Both the position numbers and the translations under genes were made by a program. Below, piece by piece: positions 44,310 to 56,420 of a DNA stretch of 64,000 nucleotides. The stretch is from Toxorhynchites rutilus septentrionalis. Lineage: Eukaryota > Arthropoda > Insecta > Diptera > Culicidae. Under the pieces are notes generated by a model that ran no database searches, was not told the DNA's origin, and saw nothing but the letters and a program-made list of their open reading frames with translations. Location: assembly GCF_029784135.1 (NCBI RefSeq), contig NC_073746.1:302943455-303007454 (forward strand), given 5' to 3'. Within the stretch, counting starts at the first letter, position 1. The number at the start of each line of letters is the position of its first letter.

Positions 44310-44686
44310 TGTCCCATTTTGTTTATTTTAGGTCCATCAGCATTTTAGCTGAAACAGAGCCGAATTTAAATCGCATACATGTCACATGTTTATCATCTCA
44401 ATAATTAGCACATTACACAGTTGCCATTTTTTGGCGTAAGAGTATTCCCTTCTATACCATTGCATATGGTACATTTACACAGCAGCCATTTAGGCGTAAG
44501 AGTAGTCCTTCTGTTCTTCCATTATCCAGTTAGACCGGACAGCGGAGACAGTTGATTGATCATTGTTGAGTTATTTATAGAACACAACACAAAGATGGTC
44601 AATGAGGGCCCTGTGTTTCGAACTCACGATCGATCGCATACTAAGCGGACGCGCAACCAATGTGGCTACGGAGACCCCCTCATATT
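44310..44686 (-). mobile_element. tRNA-derived SINE with a LINE-like 3' tail
   Basis: On the minus strand the 5' head near 44686-44610 reads ccgtagccacattggttgcg (A-box region) and gagttcgaaacac (B-box-like), which suggests RNA polymerase III transcription. The 3' end near 44375-44330 reads cggctctgtttcagctaa and then aaaataaac. This resembles the last 55 bases of the LINE at 30940-32280. A 50-base internal duplication lies at 44413-44462 and 44475-44525 (ggcgtaagagta core). The target duplication was not found. Confidence 0.62.
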
Positions 44687-45225
44687 GGGTTGTCCGCGAA
44701 GTTTGTGCTGATTTTTGAGAAAACGAGAGCAACATTGTTGTTTTTTTTCAATTTTATATGCACAGTTTTATACCACAATCATTCGCAATGTTTCACGCAT
44801 TCATCGTCGAAATCTGTTACGTGGTATTTTTATGCTGTCCATAGAGTTGATGTTTTTTCTTTAAATCATGCTAAATCGGATGTTCATCAGGATATCAGAG
44901 AGTTTGCCAAAAAGTCTGGGAAAACCTCAAAAATCAGGAAAGTTGGCATCTCTGGCCACAAGTGATTCTATATTCGTACCATCACCGTCATTGATAGCAA
45001 ATAAAATCAAAAATGCATACTTGTGATTCTACTGTACGCAAGCACTTTTCACCTAACGGCATGGAAATCGACGCGAAGTATCTACTAATCGAGTATATAG
45101 AAAACTTGAAAAATCTTATTATTTACGTTGATCATTTAAAATATTTAATGAGGTCTATGATGAATAAATGAGCAAATAAATCAATAATGAACCAGAATTA
45201 AGTTAATACGGGTAACTTAGATATA
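44687..45225. other. Unassigned AT-rich sequence
   Basis: An open frame at 44660-44965 has no recognisable domain and overlaps the SINE head. Nothing else was seen. Confidence 0.35.
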
Positions 45226-45990
45226 CAGGTCGAACTCGATTATATACAGACTCGATTCTATGTGATTCGATTATATACAATTTTGGATTGTATATAATTA
45301 TTTATATTTTTTTATAATTATATACAATTTTCCGATTATATACAGTTTGAATTTTTTTTTATATTTCTAATGTTACTTATTTCAAGAAAAAATGTAACCT
45401 TTCAACGTTCAGGTGAAGTTTCAGTGGTTATTACATGAACAGTGAATTTTTACGTGATTTTGCTTGAATTTTCACCAGGAATTGTTTATATTGATATTTC
45501 AGCCAAATTAAAAAAGATAGAAGTCGGGTGTCAAAGAACAAATTGTAGATCGGAGCTTCAATTTAATTGATAGAAACAATCCAGGTTAATATAACTTTTT
45601 AGGATAAAATTAACAATAACACGTGAAAATTATTAATTATTAAGTTTTTCACTTCCATAATTTTATTAAAATCCACTAATTTAGTTGTTCCACTACTATA
45701 TTCTGTACTAAATTTTCTCATTTTTCAAATGAAAGCATCAGAATCGTCTTCCGTAGCGTACTTTTTAATGTAGAGCCAGTTTGAGGCAACAGAGTTCGAA
45801 ACAAAAAAAAAAGGTTCTATAACTCTGTCATAGTTGAAATTCGAACATATGGGTAGGAGGATTTTTTTTTCATCAAATATGATCGTCTATCACCTCTTGA
45901 GAGAAACTTGATAAATTTATTTTTTTTATGTGAAAAAGCTGTTTTCTGACTTTAAGAAGATGAATTAAATTGGATTGGCTCGATTATATA
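45226..45990. mobile_element. Pogo-type MITE, right end truncated
   Basis: TA at 45224-45225 precedes CAGGTCGAACTCGATTATA. The interior (for example cttccgtagcgtactttt, reverse complement of 24097-24114) aligns inverted with 23900-24609. The right side fades near 45990 in ggctcgattatatatatt, so its terminal repeat is damaged. Confidence 0.62.
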
Positions 45991-46326
45991 TATTATATAT
46001 AGGATTTAATTTTAAATTTTATTTTTCAAATAAAGATTTTTTTTAGAAATTTGTTTATTCACCAAAGTTAAAACACTTTTCTCTAATTCTTCATGTTTCT
46101 CATCTTCCAGTTTTTTTCCGTTTATTTATTCGCTCGTGGCAAATTTTCTTATTTGTTCACCATGTTCAGATTTGTGTTTTTTTAAATTAATTCATTATTC
46201 CAAATTTATGAATTTATTACTAAACAATTTCTCGATTTATTTAATCTGAAATTCATTAAAATTCACAGTTTTTCATCTCGAGGTTTTTTTTATTACTCTG
46301 TCATTCATCTCATTTTGTGAACTATA

Positions 46327-46728
46327 CAGGGTATCTTCGATATAACGTACATTTCACTTTCAAAATTGTACGTTGTATCGAATTGTACGTTATATCGAAG
46401 CGTAATGAAGGACTCACAAAGGTAGCCTATAATACAATATTGTGTTGCTGTTTCAGTAAAGTTAATGAATAAATTCAATTAGAAGACGAAGCGTGCCTTT
46501 CTCATGATGTTTCCCTTCATACTGTTGATTAAAGCATGATTCATTTAGAATCCAGAATCACAAAACCAGCTGTATTTCGGGATTGATCAAAGGTACAAAA
46601 CATGTTTTAGCATCACAATACAGATAGTTCATTGTTCTTTAAAAAAAAAATTTCTTCACACTTTGGAAATGTATACGTTATATCGAGGGTACGTTATAAA
46701 GAGGGTACGTTATATCGAAGTTTACCTG
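46327..46728. mobile_element. 402-bp pogo-type MITE with TTCGATATAACG ends
   Basis: TA at 46325-46326 and 46729-46730 flanks CAGGGTATCTTCGATATAAC and its inverted partner. Extra cgttatatcgaag units lie inside each end. It shares its left 280 bases with 34105-34376. No coding capacity. Confidence 0.8.
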
Positions 46729-47200
46729 TATTCACTTCATTTATTTATTAGAATTTCCCAAATTTTCCAAGAATTTCCCGAACTCGACTGGCCATTAGAA
46801 GCTCCACCTCAGACTGCAGTAAACATTGTGGGTGTGAAAACATTGCACAATGGTCCAGGGAGTGCATTTAAGTGGAAATTAGCATCTAGAGCTAGATAGT
46901 TATTTTCTAGACAAAAACTGTCTTGGACAAAGTTGTTACATATGATAGAGATTGAGATATTGACAAGCTCTCCATCACAAAATATATGCTCTAAAAGTCG
47001 TTCCAAGACAATTTTCATGTAGGATTTGTAATAAGCAAGAGCAAGAAAACCCGTTATTTCATGGTCACCCTAATGCAACTAAGAATAATAAGAATAATAA
47101 GTGCTAAATCGATTATATTAAAAAATAGAAAAAAAAACTTTGTTCTACAAAGTTGATTAAAATAACTGAAATATTGTCGAACTATGTTCATCTCTATCTA

Positions 47201-48337
47201 CTCTGCCCATGATCGCATAGGAGACGTAATCACCAACACCATCAGTGTTGGGAAAACGCAATTTTGTTGTTTTTTTCGCCTACAAGCGTAACCATGCAAA
47301 TTTCCAATGAGATAATCTGTCCAGTTGAAGGATATTATCAACAAAAAGAGGGCCTAGGAGATTTTGCGGATTAAAACATATGTTTTTCCATTTGGAAAAC
47401 GCTTACGTCTATTTATGCGGACAATGAATCGTTTCAATGAACATTTGTCCGCATACCTAGACGTAATCACCTGGTTGCTCTGTTTGTAGCGTTAGTATTT
47501 ACAATTCCGATAATAATCAAAACATCTTCGTCGGTAGTTTCAGTTGTTATCGGATAAAATCATGAAGGTTTGGAAGAAATTTAGTGAAATTTCTGGAAAA
47601 GGTACTCTGGATTTGTTGCGAGTACTATTTTCCTAGATACTCTGGGATATGATAAGAACAGCAGGTTCGTGTTTTCCAATTAATTGAATCCGCAATGTTG
47701 GTAATTTGCAACATGATTTACCGATATCACGATATCACGCATAAAGATGGTGGAGTGACTTACACCAACGGTATGCGTAAATGCTGAGTATGTGGAATAA
47801 TTCGATGTCGAATCCGAGGAGTTATAATGCTAAGAACCAATATTATTTTTATTTTACTGCTGATCCGATTGATTCATTATCTAATTGAAGATTCGAATGC
47901 AGACATTTAGGTAGTTATAACATTAAAAAAACACAATTGCTTCTTTTTGTTCATTGTTTAGTGCAGTTACGAAAAATAGTAATTATATGAGCAGTGTTTC
48001 TATGGTTTCTTAGGAAACACTAAGTAATAAGACACTATCGTGACAGGCATGTTTGGACTCTACAAAGAATGTGATTCAAATGTAGATTTAGCTTAATGCA
48101 TAATGTTTATAATTGTTGATTTTCGAACGATGTATGAAAGCTGTATGGAACTACGTCTGTTATGTGGACTAACAGTGATTTTTCGGAAACGGTTTTTCAA
48201 AATTGCTCAAATGTTTTCGAACAAAAAATGTCTGTTTGCATGTTGAACAAACGTATTACATTGCGTAGGATGCAAAATGGCGAAAAAGTCGCTTTTGTTC
48301 ATTTTGTCGCTTACGTCTCCTATTCAAACATGGGCAG
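47201..48337. mobile_element. 1.1-kb MITE with GGAGACGTAA ends and an internal hairpin
   Basis: CTGCCCATGATCGCATAGG then agacgtaa on the left (from 47203) matches the right end, inverted, CTGCCCATGTTTGAATAGG then agacgtaa (to 48337). TA stands beside each (47199-47200, 48338-48339). An inner hairpin, arms 47405-47424 and 47445-47464 with 18 of 20 paired, begins with the same ACGTCTA phrase. No transposase. Confidence 0.65.
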
Positions 48338-48399
48338 TACTGAGATAAGAAAGTTAGATTTTTGATTCCATCTAAAATGTTGTTCACCCTATTTTTGAC

Positions 48400-50040
48400 T
48401 ACATTATTTATCGAAGACAGTTTTTGTCTAAAGAATAAATCTGTTCCATAAAGTTTTTTTCAGGCATTTCGAAATTTTGAAAAAAATGTTACTCTGAGAC
48501 CCAATTTTCTCTAATTTTTATTTAAATGCGTTCATATGTGTTGTTTTTTTCCATATGTAGCGTAAATTTTTGCTTGAATTTTTAAGAGGATTGCGTGAAA
48601 AACAAATTGTTTTTTTGGCATTTGGGAATTTTTAATTTATTTTGAATTTAGAGACTCATTACTGCTATAATATTTCTTAAATTTTGTTTTTCATATGTCT
48701 AAATTTTGTCGGTATATTTAGAGCATTGCGCTGTACAATTTTTTTCTCGTCTCCTCAAATATATGAGATTATCTTTACTTTGGATTTAGATGGTTTACCA
48801 AATTCATAGGAGTCAGCAGTACGATAGAGCTCCGTGAACAAAAATAAAGTCCTTGTGGAAAGATCATTCGGATTAATGAGAACACTTTAAAAAATCCGAA
48901 TTGTTCTTTTTTTTTTTAATTTTAATCTTACAATTGAATATCACGAATACAATAAAATAATCGATTTCAAGAAAATAAAAATAATAATGCAAACGATGAA
49001 GAAAAATAATGTTGTGTCTCGCAATGCTTTAAAAATTCTGGAAAAATTACGCCACATGTAGAAAAGAAGACACAAAAAGAGACATTTAAATAAAAATTAG
49101 AGCAGAAGTGGATCTCAAAGTTATATATTTTTATTTCAAAATTTCGAAATGCCAGAAAGTATATAATTTTTTTTGTACTGCGTATTTAATTTTTTTTATT
49201 ATTAGATTTTTTGATGAGAGAATAGTTTGAAGATATTTATCGAAAAACCTTAGTAAGATGTACTTTTAGTATTTTTTCATATTTTTGTCTCAAAGCTATT
49301 GAGAATGGCGTGAAAAAAAACGAAAAGGTGCATTTATCACCATATATCCTATGGTGTACCATATAAGGACTCAAATATATGGTACTACTGCCAAAATGTT
49401 TTGATTAGTACCATCTACAATATTTTCCATACAGCTGGTGTTTTGGTTCGGGGGACTTTTTACTCACTTACCCAGTCACACCTTTGGAAATATGAAAAAG
49501 ATATTTTTTGTACCGCGCTACACTGAAAAAAATCACACAATATTTGAATACTAATATTCAAAACACACAAAGCCGTAGAAACACATTTAAATATAAATTA
49601 GAGTAGTATCTCTGAATCCTAAAAAAAAAATCTAAATTTCGATATTTTTTTTAAATACTAAAATGTTTGATGAATTTTTTTTATAATTTTTCTTGATACA
49701 CCGTAGTAAGATGCACATTCAATATTTTTTTTTTCAAATTTTTATCTCGAAACTTTTGCGGATGGCGTGAATAAAACGAAAAAGTACGTTTTTCACTATA
49801 GATCCTATGTTAAATCACATAGGGGTTCAAACAAACAGCAAAAATTTCTTATTTAATATCATATACAATATATGCCATACAGCTGGTGATTTGGTTTGGG
49901 GGCACTTTTTACTCCCTTACCCGGCCAGGCCCTTTCCACTTAAATGCACTTCCTGGACCATTGTGCATTTGTCATCTGAACAACTTTACGAACTTGAAAT
50001 TTTCCAAAAAAAATTAGACTTCTTTTTGAAAAGAGCCTAA
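48400..50040. repeat. Second copy of the long dispersed repeat
   Basis: It is in reverse orientation to 23215-25520 over about 48400-49500. A further unit ends near 49890-49930 with ttgggggcactttttactcc. The sequence equivalent to 23815 is uninterrupted near 48620, giving an empty site for the pogo-type MITE. Confidence 0.62.
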
Positions 50041-50579
50041 GTTTTTTTCTTCATTTTCTACAAAAAATTCTAACACAAAAACCATAAAACCTAAAAAATG
50101 GTGGTAGAAAAATGAAATGTATGGAACTGTTTAAATTTTAATTTAAAAAATATAAGAAAGTAAACGACGCTCAAAAAAAATTGAAATTTCTTTTTATCAA
50201 AAAGGTTTTTTTTAATTGTTTCTGTAAATTTTTTTTGTAGAAGAATAAGAAAAAACTGGCCCTTTTTCGAGTATGCAAAATTTTCTAAATGACCAATGTT
50301 TTTTACACAACGCTTCACTGCAATCTAAATTTGCATGAAGCGTCGAGAGCTACTGTCATATCGATAAATTGTTTTTGGACAACAATCGACAACAATGGGA
50401 TTAGGCTTACCTCGGAATACGAGGTCTGAAGCCCAAAGCCCAAAGTAAATAAGGCTTTATTAGAGTGGTGCAATTATTTTTCACTAGGGTGACCATAACA
50501 CTAATATTCAAAACACACAAAACAAAAAAAAAAATCAGAAAATAACTGAATTACCATATTTTTTACAGTAATAAACAAT
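50041..50579. other. AT-rich, unassigned
   Basis: No domain-bearing frame. The phrase ctaatattcaaaacacacaa occurs at about 49550 and 50500, a short repeat. Confidence 0.3.
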
Positions 50580-50823
50580 TTGAAACTGCTGTCGGGCTTG
50601 GTAATCTGATATAGTTAATTGCTTCACATTACCGTAGATGGCGGAATTGTGCACACGTCATCGCAATTTGTAGATTGATTTTTATTTTCAATTATAGAAA
50701 GTTTAGACTTCAAAATGCATTCGACTTTAGCAGTGACTAATGACAATTAAAAGATTGACCAATAACATGTTCCGGGATTGAAGCTACGAACGTTCGCGGA
50801 ACAAAGTTCGCCGGGTCAGCTAG
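50580..50823 (+). mobile_element. Helitron 3'-terminal fragment
   Basis: The end gttcgccgggtcagCTAG, followed by T at 50824, matches the 3' ends at 37317 and 53953. The upstream body differs, so it is a different subfamily or a rearranged copy. The 5' end was not found; the start is approximate. Confidence 0.55.
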
Positions 50824-50842
50824 TTTCCCATAAAACATTATT

Positions 50843-52411
50843 TTATTGACCGGAACTTTCGCCATTGTTGTCGAAAACATATTTGATGGCATGTTTTTTC
50901 CGTTCTTCCCTAGATTTATTTAACAGTTCCTCCTCCGTTTTCACCACAAAATTGTTGGAGTAGAACCTCCGCTCCAGGTTTGCCCAGAAATTCTCTATGA
51001 GACGCAGATGGAGGACGTTCGGAGTGTTGGCGGACTTCGGAACAACATCTATCTTGAAGCAGTTCATCTCCTTCAGTGACTTTTTCGCGTAATGGGCGGA
51101 GGCCAGGCCCGGTCAAAACACCCCAGGCCCGGTCAAAACACCCCCACTCTTGTCCGGATGATATTTTTTTGATGAAGGAAGGAACTTCCAGCAGGAGTTT
51201 TGAGCTTTAATCGCAGCTTGATGTTCCGAGACGGCCGGTCTCGACTTACTTCTCCGCATGATAATGTCCGTTAGATATTAGCTTTACCGCTCCATCCTCT
51301 GCTTTAGCTACAGCTGCAGTCCACGATCGAGTAGTACCGTCGGACAACCGGAACCAGGCTTCCGTTCAATGCTCTCATTCTTCTTCAGAAGTGTAAGGCT
51401 TAGGATTGGGCGATCTTGGATCGATTTTCAGAAGATCGATCTTTTCCATTTCGATTTTCGATTTTTTGGATCGATTCATTGTACCCGAAAAAATCGCAAA
51501 AATCGATCTTTTGCTTTCGATTTTTTCAATCTTAGAGTTTTTCTAATGTACATCGATTTTAATCTCACCACCTGACAAATTTTATAAACATAATTTAACA
51601 TTTGAATAACTTTTGAGGATGTCAAATTAGTGATAGTGAATAGGATTGGGTGATCTTGGATAGATATTTAGAAGATTGATCTTTTTCTCTCCGATTTCCG
51701 TTTTTTCGGTCAATTCTTAGTACTCAAAAAAAAATCGCGAAAATCTATCTGTTCTTTGCTACCACTGCCGATCTTTGATTGTTGAAAAAAAAATATTCTA
51801 AATTTGTTTTTCAGTGAACATTGATTCTTACCAAAAACCACTTGACAAATTTCATAAACATTGAATCTCTTTCAAGATTTTCGAATTAGTGGTCGTAAAT
51901 TTAGGAGAAGCAGACGCAGTTTGGTCACTACAAAACAAGTGGTCACAAGTTATATTTACACCATCATATTTACTAGGCTGACAGTGAAAATTGTGACGAG
52001 ATGGGATCAGATCCAGCTAAAACGTTCTTTACTAGAATTGAAATGCCTTTGATGTTAGAATAGAAATATAAAATGTTAATTTCATGTTTAAAGAAAAGAT
52101 AATACTTATATAAAACAAGTTTATAAATTGGAAAAAAGTCATTCGATTTTTCAAAGATTGATTCAGCAAAGATCGATTCTTTGGTACCGATTTAATCAGT
52201 GAATCGATCCATGCGCCGTTTAGAAAATCGATCCATCAACAAGATCGATCGTTTTCTAAAGATCGCCCAATCCTAGTAAGGATACTATAGTACCGGAACG
52301 AACGTATTCGGCGGACTTAAAGTATTTGACGATGGCCACTTTCTTCGCAGCGGGATGGAGCTTCCAATCCGCACAAACCACGGATCGTAGTTGCTTTACT
52401 ATCTCCGCCAT
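50843..52411 (-). pseudogene. DD37E-related transposase, interrupted
   Basis: The ATG is at 52411, followed by MAEIVKQLRSVVCADWKLHP and AAKKVAIVKYFKSA, a typical mariner-type first helix-turn-helix. After the hAT-like insertion, KKNESIERKPGSG continues the linker (RKPGSGRP in the family). Near 51100 comes a damaged catalytic block (TGPGL...). Then FKIDVVPKSANTPN, LRLIENFWANLERRFYSNN (51010-50940) and the TEEELLNK tail follow, with the glutamate of the third catalytic motif preserved as IEN. Frameshifts separate these pieces and most of the first catalytic region is unreadable. It is a different lineage from remnants 1 and 2. Confidence 0.65.
51401..52275. mobile_element. hAT-like MITE with 8-bp duplication
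   Basis: TAGGATTGGGCGATCTT begins the left end, and its inverse ends at 52275. Outside stand gtaaggct (51393-51400) and gtaaggat (52276-52283), 7 of 8 identical, fitting a hAT target duplication. The sequence is full of gatcgat runs. The left end is present twice in tandem, at 51401-51640 and about 51641-51880. Confidence 0.77.
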
Positions 52412-52450
52412 AAATTCCGCAGTTCAACTGATAGCGCTGTCAAATTTTGT

Positions 52451-53159
52451 CTGGAAACTCTCGTGCTATTGTGATTGACGTTATTACATATAGTGGAAAA
52501 CGACATGAATTGTCATGTAAATGTGAGTGATATAGAAGCAATATCAGCAATATATTGTAAGCAATATCACTATTTTCCGCATTACCGATATTTTTTCAGA
52601 ATATTTTCATTCTTTTCTTGGAAGATTTTGCAATCTTAAAGCAATAACGGAACTCGACCCATAATTTGGCAACCGAACGTTTTACATGAAGAATTTTGGA
52701 ATTTTTTATTTTTTATTTGCTCTTTCTTCGGGAGACTTCGCGAACGTAAATCAATAACTGAGTTTTTTTTGTTTTTTTCAAGCTACTTTAAAGTTTGTAT
52801 TTGTAAAATTTGTAAATTTGTCGATTTTTGACAAAACATTTTTTCCCAGATGACAGTAGATGAAGTTTCATGCAATTTTGAGACATTTGGCATCAAAAAA
52901 AATTTTTTTTTGGAAACCCCGATTTCACTCAAACTCAAACTATGACGACTTTGCGACACCAGTAAAGTATGTCCAATTGAGCTCAATTTTATGGAATCAC
53001 CATTTTGGAGGAAGTCCGGTTTGAACATTTTTTTTCATTGCACCCTGTCCTCCAATTCTTAATCTTTGTTCTTCAATATTCCGAAATTTGTTTACATTTT
53101 ATCCAGACTGAACTATATCAATTAATTACGAATATACAAAAGCAGATGGAAAAAGCAGA
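52451..53159. other. AT-rich sequence with a dispersed repeat piece
   Basis: The part 52790-53050 shares the phrases gacatttggcatcaaa, aaccccgatttc and tttgcgacac with 59395-59540 and 61940-62150, so it belongs to the family described at 59395-62150. Nothing else was assigned. Confidence 0.5.
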
Positions 53160-53953
53160 TTAAAAAAAAACTCGAAATACATGCGAAGGTTTTAGGGGAC
53201 ACAAAACGTTTCTATGGCGAATAGATACTCCTTACGTCTCGCTGAGGGGGAAGGGGGCTGCCATACAAATGAAGCATACATTTCCGTATAATCAAATAAC
53301 TAATCAAGCAAACGGAACTAAATTTGGCAGTGGTGGCTCGACATTTCTCCCCCCTCTATAAAGGGGGGCTCCCATACAAATGAAACACAAATTTCTGCGT
53401 AACTCGAGAACTAATGAAGCAAACGAAACCATATTTGGCATGTGGAGGTTTTAGGATGCAATAAATATTTCTATGGTGGTTCGACACTCCTCCCCCTCTC
53501 TTAGGACGGGCTGTCATACAAACGAAAAACAAATTTCTGCATAACTCAAAAACTAATCAAGCAAATGGAACCAAATTTGGCATGTGAAGATTTTATGGGG
53601 CACGAAACGTTTCTGTGGTGAATAGACACTCCTTCCCCCTCTCTAAGGGGAGGAGAGGGGAGGGGTCTGTCTTTATTCTATCATATTGGAACATGTTATT
53701 TGCAAGTGGTTGAAAAATCTTGAACGTGAATTGTGTCTGAAAATAATCTGATATTATAATGATGAGTTTTGGTAAAAGTACTAGGAATTTTCTAGTAAAA
53801 GGTAAATTCAACGGGATCGATTAGAAGATCAATCAATGCACAGTTCTGCTATTGCACTCATGAACATGCGTTTAGTAAGAAAACGTGAATGTTTGAAGGT
53901 ATTGATAACAAAAAAACAAATTTTTGCGGGACCAAGTTTGCCGGGTCAGCTAG
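53160..53953 (+). mobile_element. 5'-truncated Helitron with tandem units
   Basis: It ends gtttgccgggtcagCTAG with T following. It contains four diverged units of about 135 bases with atttggcatgtg, gacactcc and ctgccatacaaatg. The last 270 bases match 37010-37317 closely. The 5' TC end is missing. Confidence 0.75.
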
Positions 53954-55980
53954 TTCATGATAAAATAACAAATTCAACTAAACACAAAACAAGTGATATT
54001 ATTCAAAATGGCGCACATTCGCAAATATGATGCCTGCTCAAAGTTCTATATTTAAAAAAATGCTTCTTACATAAGGTAGAACGAAAATTGTTATGAACAA
54101 AAAACATTATTAACAAAATCGGTCATATGATTTCAGATCATCGTTTTTTTTTCAAAAAATCTTAACCCGAAATCCAGTTGTCCGATTATAACATGATATC
54201 CGACAAATTTGTCAACATTCTAGGAAAAAATAACAAATAACTATTGGATAATTTGGCCAAAAAATATATTTTTTTATTTCTCAAAATACTCTCCAGAGAT
54301 ATTTTTAAATATATTGGATACTGTTTCAATTTATCAAAGTATGACGCCTATTGGTGTGTGACTCACAACATCTAGAAATCAATTTTGGTAAATTTATTAA
54401 ATTTTAAATTTTTTGCGAAATCGTAAATACTCAAGAAAGAAAATGTAACAATGTATCTACTACTGCAATTATATTATGTTATATGATATGTTTATAATAA
54501 GTTCCATCTTAAAACTAATCGTTCTCCAGATATAATATAGATAGTTCATAAACTTTCCAACAATTTAGTTGAAAAAACGGTTGTCGATTGAGAGGTTCGA
54601 AAGGGTACACTTCCGTATACCAGTTCGCGATATCCCCAAATCCTCTTGTCTATTCCCTTTCTCGAGAGAATGTCGTGTTTTTCAAGTTAATTTTGGAATA
54701 TTGATGATAATTGATTTTTTCTTCATGAGTTCAATTTAAAATAGAAAGTATTAGTAACTAATGATTCGGGGTTTTTTTTTCTCTACCACTACAACTCTTA
54801 CAACCCGTTGGAAATTCAGTTCAGTTTATACAACAAACAGTTCCTCTATGACCACCATTTCATGTATTGAATAAGTCAAATTATAAGATTTCTGAACAGT
54901 TACAAAAACTCAATTCAAAAACAATTATCCTCAAAGTCCTACGTCAAGTTTCCGTACGTGCCTCTAGATACAGGCCATTGTTTCTTTTCAAAATGAAAAT
55001 GTCAATGATTTTAGGTACGCTTTTATAAAGAAAATCGTTGCAAAATTGGTCATATGAAAAACAAAACGTTAAATTTTGAGAACCTACCATCCAAATTTTG
55101 ACCCTTCAGGTCAAAATCGGCTATCTGATAAAATTTCACGTGTAGATAGCACAATCCTTGGATTTAAATTTAACTTATTCGTTCTGTTCGACGATGGAAG
55201 CCCGTATCCGAAACGCCTTCCCTTCTCAATAATCGTTTTAAAAAAGTTAGAATATGTTCTGATTAAAGAATGGTACTTTATGTTAATACAAATCATCTGA
55301 AAACTGTAAGACTCTATTTCGAAGCGAACAAAAATAGTGATCAATTCTAAAATAACATGATCAAAGACAAAAGCAATTAAAATTTCATACATTTCTTTGA
55401 GTATCATCAATAATGTAACAAATAGAAATGAAGCGAAAAAGCTTTCGCATGACATGTTTGGGTGTAAAACACAATTGTTCCTTTTGCAGACTCGCATACC
55501 TCAGAATCTCGTTCCAGATAAATGACCAAAATTTGCTTGTTTTTCGACTGACAGTGAGTGTATATTGATGTGTTCATTTTGGGAATAATTCATCTATCTG
55601 TGTAATTACCGAAAACATAGGTTTTAACCGTCAGACTTAATTGAAATCCATCATACGATACGCATATCTGAAATCCGAAATATTTTCGGTATCTGATGAC
55701 ATTGGTCAAAAGTGATGCGCGATCGTAAAGCTCTATTCATTTTTCTAGTTGAACTTCGTTCAAAGTTGACCAAAATTTTATTTGTTATAGTTGATTAACA
55801 CTTTCGCCGCCCCGTCACCCAGATATGGGTGACACTTTCCTCGTTCGAATTGTATAGAATTTTTGAAAGAAATTGGATAGCATAGGCACCTAAATGTAAC
55901 TATAGGATATGTAGAAAAATAATAAAATCATAGCCATATTATTATAATGTTTATACTATACTTTTTATTAATATATAGTA
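53954..55980. other. AT-rich non-coding DNA, nothing assigned
   Basis: No coding domain, structured RNA or repeat boundary could be supported. Confidence 0.35.
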
Positions 55981-56420
55981 CGAGCTAACCCGGCAAACTT
56001 CGTCCCGCCAAAAATTTGTTTTTTGTTATCAATACCTTCAAACATTCACGTTTTCTTACTATGAGCAAGTTCATGGGTCCAATAGCAGAACTGTTCATTG
56101 ATTGATCTTCTAATCGACCCCGTTGAATTTACTTTTTACTAAAATAATCCTAGTACTTCTACCAAAACTCATCATTATAACATCAGATTATTTTTAGACA
56201 CAATTCTCGTTCAAGATTTTTCAACCACTTGCAAATAACATGTTTCTCCGTTACATGGAATAAATGTTTGATACAGAAAATATGATAGAACAAAGACAGA
56301 CCCCTTCCCTCTTCTCCCCTTAGAGAGGTGGAAGGAGTGTCTATTCAGCAAAAAAAACATTTCGAGCCCCCTAAAATTTTCACATGCCAAATTTGGCTCC
56401 ATTTGCTTGAATAGTTTTCG
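55981..56420 (-). mobile_element. Helitron 3' fragment, minus strand
   Basis: Read on the minus strand, it ends ggcgggacgaagtttgccgg then gttagCTCG at 55981, the same 3' end as 53953 with CTAG changed to CTCG. The preceding bases match 53690-53940 inverted. Similarity fades near 56420. Confidence 0.7.

Larger units (their letters stand above)
50824..52450 (-). mobile_element. Tc1/mariner (DD37E-related) transposon remnant, split by a MITE
   Basis: The minus strand carries the transposase N-terminus at 52276-52411, an insertion at 51401-52275, and the rest of the transposase at 50843-51400. Terminal repeats were not recognised. The right limit is approximate; the left abuts the Helitron 3' end. 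Confidence 0.6.
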
